Source: Edaphobacter bradus (GTDB taxonomy: Bacteria > Acidobacteriota > Terriglobia > Terriglobales > Acidobacteriaceae). Taken from it: a DNA stretch of 64,000 nucleotides. Position 1 is the first letter of the stretch. Every line of letters starts with the position of its first letter. The DNA is taken from positions 1,054,001 to 1,118,000 of the forward strand of contig NZ_JAGSYF010000001.1 of NCBI RefSeq assembly GCF_025685645.1, in the 5' to 3' direction. The translations under genes and the position numbers were made by a program. Positions 60,767 to 64,000 of the stretch are shown here, in pieces. The notes below the pieces were generated by a model. It made no database searches and had not been told where the DNA came from. It saw only the letters and a list, made by a program, of their open reading frames with translations.

Positions 60767-61885
60767 TCATCCTGTCCTTTTGCCGGTCCCCTCAGACTCT
60801 TCTATCAGAGCGCGCACTGCATCAAGAACCTCTTTTACTTCGATCGAATCGATGCACTTTTTCTTTTCGACAATACATGTCTCGAGGTTGCAGCCCCAGC
60901 AATCTACCTGGTGATAGATCACTCGATGCCGCCGTCCATAGGGAAACCATACCTTTGGCCGATTTCTCGCCGAAAATACAGCGACGCAGGGTGTCTGCAC
61001 CGCCGCAGCCAGATGCATGGGCCCGCTATCGTGACCTACAAACACTCGGCTTCTCTCACACACCGCGGCGCTTTCCCGCGGGGAGAGACTACCGCAGAGA
61101 TTCACGATTGCATTCGCAGTCTTCGGTGCTGCCGATTGCCTCCAGCCTTCGGCGGCATACTCACTTGCCTCCCGCTCTTCTTCCGCGCCACACAACGCAA
61201 CGCTGTATTCGGGATAGAGCTCTGCCATGCGCGCGAGCAACGCTCTCCAGTTTTCCTTTCCCCAATCTTTCGATTGCCGCTTCGTTCCTACGCTCAGCGC
61301 GACGACCCTCCGCGTACCCAGCGGCTCAAGCGCCTCAGCAGCCCGTCTCCTCTCTTCTGCGGTCAACCGAAGGTCCCAGCTTGACGGCTCATCCAGAGCG
61401 GCGTCTCCCAGCACTGCGATATTCCGGGCCAGCCGTTCCGCTTCTGGCTCCAACACCTGGTCAGGACCGAGGCGATTGCGTTGCATCTCCTCGGTCAATG
61501 GGACACCGATCAGTTGCCGGACTCCGCAGAGGCGAAAGAACGCGGCGTCCCGCTTCGCCGATGCGATTCCGCGTGCTGACGCCAGGTACACCACGACCTG
61601 AGGCCGCCAGCGAACCAATTGCCACCAGAGCGAGATCAGGTCTCGCGGGCTGCGCGTGCCAACTGCATATGGAATGAACCCATGCACGAGCCCTGTGTGT
61701 TCGAGGATGGCGACTGCCGGCGGCGCCTTCACATTGACGGGAAAGTTGGTCAGCAGCCTTCGTTCCGCATTCGGGAAGGCCTTCGCCACGAGGTGCAGCG
61801 CCGGTAGAGCGACAACCGTATCTCCAAGACTTCCCAACCGGTAGATCAGAACTCTGCTGGCCGTGTCCCGTGTCTTGTTCGCCAT
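60767..61885 (-). CDS. GT9-family heptosyltransferase-like glycosyltransferase
   Basis: 372 residues. RVLIYRLGSLGDTVVALPAL is the GT9 N-terminus. GTRRVVALSVGTKRQSKDWG precedes the C-domain, and HDSGPMHLAAAVQTPCVAVF is the conserved donor site (GPMHLA). C-terminal CWGCNLETCIVEKKKCID has clustered Cys. Members transfer heptose to the LPS inner core. Close to hldDE, which would supply ADP-heptose. WaaF/WaaC distinction is not possible here. Confidence 0.9.
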   Translation of the reverse strand: MANKTRDTASRVLIYRLGSLGDTVVALPALHLVAKAFPNAERRLLTNFPVNVKAPPAVAILEHTGLVHGFIPYAVGTRSPRDLISLWWQLVRWRPQVVVYLASARGIASAKRDAAFFRLCGVRQLIGVPLTEEMQRNRLGPDQVLEPEAERLARNIAVLGDAALDEPSSWDLRLTAEERRRAAEALEPLGTRRVVALSVGTKRQSKDWGKENWRALLARMAELYPEYSVALCGAEEEREASEYAAEGWRQSAAPKTANAIVNLCGSLSPRESAAVCERSRVFVGHDSGPMHLAAAVQTPCVAVFSARNRPKVWFPYGRRHRVIYHQVDCWGCNLETCIVEKKKCIDSIEVKEVLDAVRALIEESEGTGKRTG

Positions 61886-61967
61886 GGTCTGCCCCTAGTC
61901 TGCTTGCTTCGCGCTGAGGAAGCAACCTGCCTCTCAAACTGCTAAAGTCTTCCGTGGGACTCTTTCA

Positions 61968-62576
61968 ATGCTCGACGCCCTTGTGATCACTCGAATGCAG
62001 GACGAGACCACGCGCGCATGGCACCAGACCGAAGACGGAACGGTGCTTGCCGACGAGGCCGATCTGTACGCCGACAACCTGATTGCCATCGCCACCGCGC
62101 AGCACCGCGCCAACTTCGACCTGTGGCACGAAGAGGACAAGGCGCGCGACCCCTCGGCGACCGACTCGCAGATCGCCGCCGTCAAACACCAGATCGACAA
62201 GCTGAACCAGCAGCGCAACGACCTGGTGGAGAAGCTCGACACACTTCTGCTCTCGGGCCTCGAAGAGAACTCCAAGGCTCCGCTGAACTCGGAGACGCCG
62301 GGGCTCATCATCGACCGCCTCTCGATCCTCGCGCTAAGAATCTTCCACACTCGCGAGGAGAGCCTGCGCGAGACGGCCACTGAGACCCACCGTATCCGCA
62401 ACCGCGAACGGCTCGCACTGCTCGAGGAGCAGCGAAACGACCTGGCCGGCTGTCTCGATGCCCTGTGGACTGACATCCTCGAAGGACGACGCCAGTTCAA
62501 GCTCTACCGCCAGATGAAGATGTATAACGACCCCGAACTGAATCCGGCGATCTACAGCCATAAGCATCAGCCGTAG
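61968..62576 (+). CDS. DUF4254-domain protein
   Basis: 202 residues, helical and charged: DEADLYADNLIAIATAQHRA then NFDLWHEEDKARD, SQIAAVKHQIDKLNQQRNDL, LIIDRLSILALRIFHTREES. This matches the DUF4254 pattern, an uncharacterised family I associate with LPS or surface-glycan regions of diderms. No signal or membrane segment, so cytoplasmic. Divergent from the heptosyltransferase gene, 82 bases away, sharing a promoter region. The function is unknown. Confidence 0.85.
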   Translation: MLDALVITRMQDETTRAWHQTEDGTVLADEADLYADNLIAIATAQHRANFDLWHEEDKARDPSATDSQIAAVKHQIDKLNQQRNDLVEKLDTLLLSGLEENSKAPLNSETPGLIIDRLSILALRIFHTREESLRETATETHRIRNRERLALLEEQRNDLAGCLDALWTDILEGRRQFKLYRQMKMYNDPELNPAIYSHKHQP

Positions 62577-62747
62577 CAGCAGATCGTCGGCTTTCGTTGC
62601 CCTTTCAGGGGCAGCAGAATCCCTCCCACAGAAGTCCAGTTGACCTCGTGGCCGGGTGTGCGTATAAAACCGAAACTGGACACAAAAGAAAATCGGTCGC
62701 CACGAACGACCGGCGACCTCAGGAGCGCCTCAGGCGAAACAGGCATC

Positions 62748-63311
62748 ATGGCACAGACAAAGACCGCGACCGTATCCTCCCCCAAGCGTTCCCCACGTAC
62801 TCTGGCCGGTAACGTACCGGCAACTGACGATCATGCTCGCAAACAGAGCCTCGCCCACTACGAGGCGGCGCTGCATCTCATGCAGGAGGGCAAGTACGAT
62901 AAGGCAAAGGCAGCGTTCGAAAAGCTGCTCGATGGAGGGGCGGGCCAACTGGCCGACCGCATCCGCATGTACATCAACGCGTGCGTTCTGCAGATCTCAA
63001 AGGGCAAGACTTCGTTCACCAGCAGCGAAGAGCGCTACGACTACGCCATCTCCCTGCTCAATGACGGCCACTATGAAGACGCCCGTGAAGAGTTCCAGAC
63101 CATCCTGAAGGACAACGACAAGGCCGACTATGCGTTCTACGGCCTGGCCGTGCTGGCAAGTATGACGGGCGACGCGCAGACCTGCCTCGAGCACCTCACC
63201 GAGGCGATCCGGCAGAATCCGCGCAACCGCATCCAGGCCCGCTCGGACTCGGATTTTCAGGACATGGCCGACGATCCGCGTTTCACGGAACTACTCTACC
63301 CTGAGGTCTAG
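62748..63311 (+). CDS. TPR-repeat protein
   Basis: 187 residues from ATG 62748. The frame is open upstream to 62640 without a start that looks better. After a basic Thr/Ser-rich N-terminus there are TPR-like units, ARKQSLAHYEAALHLMQEGK, YDYAISLLNDGHYEDAREEF and YGLAVLASMTGDAQTCLEHL. It ends DMADDPRFTELLYPEV. No signal peptide, likely cytoplasmic scaffold. It lies between DUF4254 and the YvcK-type gene on the same strand. Confidence 0.8.
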   Translation: MAQTKTATVSSPKRSPRTLAGNVPATDDHARKQSLAHYEAALHLMQEGKYDKAKAAFEKLLDGGAGQLADRIRMYINACVLQISKGKTSFTSSEERYDYAISLLNDGHYEDAREEFQTILKDNDKADYAFYGLAVLASMTGDAQTCLEHLTEAIRQNPRNRIQARSDSDFQDMADDPRFTELLYPEV

Positions 63312-63381
63312 CCACCTCAACCTTTCGACATTCCTTTGTATCCACTACCATGGATGCACCGTTTGAAAGGTGGAGTCTGTT

Positions 63382-64000
63382 TTGTTGAAGCCGAACGGAT
63401 CGAAGGAACAATCCCTCCGTGTAGTGGCCATCGGTGGAGGCACGGGTCTCTCTACGCTGCTGCGCGGCCTGAAACGCTACGTCCCGGTGCAGGATAGACG
63501 CAAGAGCAACCGTGCCTCGGGCTCGGCCATGCTGCATCCCACCTCGGCCGTAATGGCTCACACGGTGATCTGCGATCTTTCGGCGGTCGTCACCGTCACC
63601 GACGACGGCGGCTCCTCGGGCCGCCTGCGGGAAGACTTCAAAATGCTGCCTCCGGGGGACATCCGCAACTGTATGGTCGCGCTCTCCGAGGACGAGCACC
63701 TGCTCTCGCAGCTCTTTCGCTACCGCTTCGACCAGGGCGAGCTCGAGGGCCACAGCTTCGGCAACCTCTTTGTGGCCGCGCTCTCCAACATCACCGGCGA
63801 CTTCGCCCAGGCCGTGCAGATGTCCTCGCAGATCCTGCGGACGCGCGGACGCATCTTTCCGGCGACGAACGCCAACGTCAACCTCGCCGCCCAGATGGAC
63901 GACGGCTCCATCGTCCGTGGCGAGACCAGCATTACCAAGAGCAAGCAGAGCATCATCGAGCTGATGCTCGAGCCAGCCGAGGTCGATCCCCTGACCGAGA
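63382..64000 (+). CDS. YvcK/CofD-like family protein, partial
   Basis: Runs off the right edge. TTG 63382 is chosen because GGTGGAG (63369-63375) lies six bases upstream; GTG 63370 is an alternative. The N-terminus RVVAIGGGTGLSTLLRGLKR is the family's nucleotide-binding loop. AVVTVTDDGGSSGRLREDFK then MLPPGDIRNCMVALS, and SFGNLFVAALSNITGDFAQA then VQMSSQIL follow. YvcK proteins bind UDP-GlcNAc and affect cell shape and gluconeogenic growth. An insertion near DRRKSNRASGSAMLHPTSAV (about residues 33-54) is unusual. The C-terminal two fifths are missing. Confidence 0.92.
   Translation, partial: MLKPNGSKEQSLRVVAIGGGTGLSTLLRGLKRYVPVQDRRKSNRASGSAMLHPTSAVMAHTVICDLSAVVTVTDDGGSSGRLREDFKMLPPGDIRNCMVALSEDEHLLSQLFRYRFDQGELEGHSFGNLFVAALSNITGDFAQAVQMSSQILRTRGRIFPATNANVNLAAQMDDGSIVRGETSITKSKQSIIELMLEPAEVDPLTE

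Overview
The window is a GC-rich, densely coded bacterial chromosome segment. Gene content and sequence style suggest Acidobacteriota, class Terriglobia (Granulicella / Edaphobacter / Terriglobus relatives). This rests on a flagellar operon of diderm type, a fused cellulose synthase BcsAB, heptose/LPS genes, a secretin fused to a cohesin domain, and CxxC/H-cluster and REP-like repeats of a style I associate with that group. The taxonomic call is inference. No phage, IS element, CRISPR array or integrase is visible.

Layout. (1) 1-6779, + strand: flagellar rod/ring/hook genes flgF(partial)-flgG-flgA-flgH-flgI-flgJ-flgM-flgN-flgK-flgL, mostly with overlapping start/stop codons. A near-perfect sigma-28 promoter sits on the flgJ stop codon and should drive flgM-flgN-flgK-flgL as a late class. 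(2) 6878-15428: housekeeping and hypothetical genes, including formiminotransferase, a PagL-like barrel, yebC, PspC-type protein plus lysA, TPR proteins and a DinB-like protein. (3) 15547-21262: SET-domain methyltransferase, dnaX (+) facing recR-ybaB (-), gpmI, and a Cys/His-cluster protein whose reading frame runs into gpmI. (4) 21263-27460: accessory genes (ACT protein with histone-like tail, small repeat protein, cytochrome c, methyltransferase, queF, nitroreductase, M48 protease). (5) 27580-31162, - strand: a compact operon of a secretin with a C-terminal cohesin domain followed by two type IV pilin-like genes whose 5' coding ends contain REP-like repeats. (6) 31459-35768: smpB, pepA, argS. 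(7) 36006-42928: flippase-like membrane protein, a large membrane protein, and a tandem pair of DUF3857/transglutaminase-like proteins of which one has lost its catalytic residues. (8) 43103-56392, - strand: cellulose operon bcsQ-bcsAB-bcsZ-bcsC. (9) 56804-64000: tRNA-Lys, hldD-hldE-glycosyltransferase, a heptosyltransferase, DUF4254, TPR, and the start of a YvcK-family gene.

How they work together: the flagellar block, the cellulose block and the heptose/LPS block each form a coherent cell-surface module. The secretin/pilin block adds an outer-membrane gate. The most unusual signals are the covarying REP-like hairpins lodged in coding 5' ends, the secretin-cohesin fusion, the open reading frame without a stop before gpmI, and a plus-strand terminator/hairpin array with no plus-strand gene.
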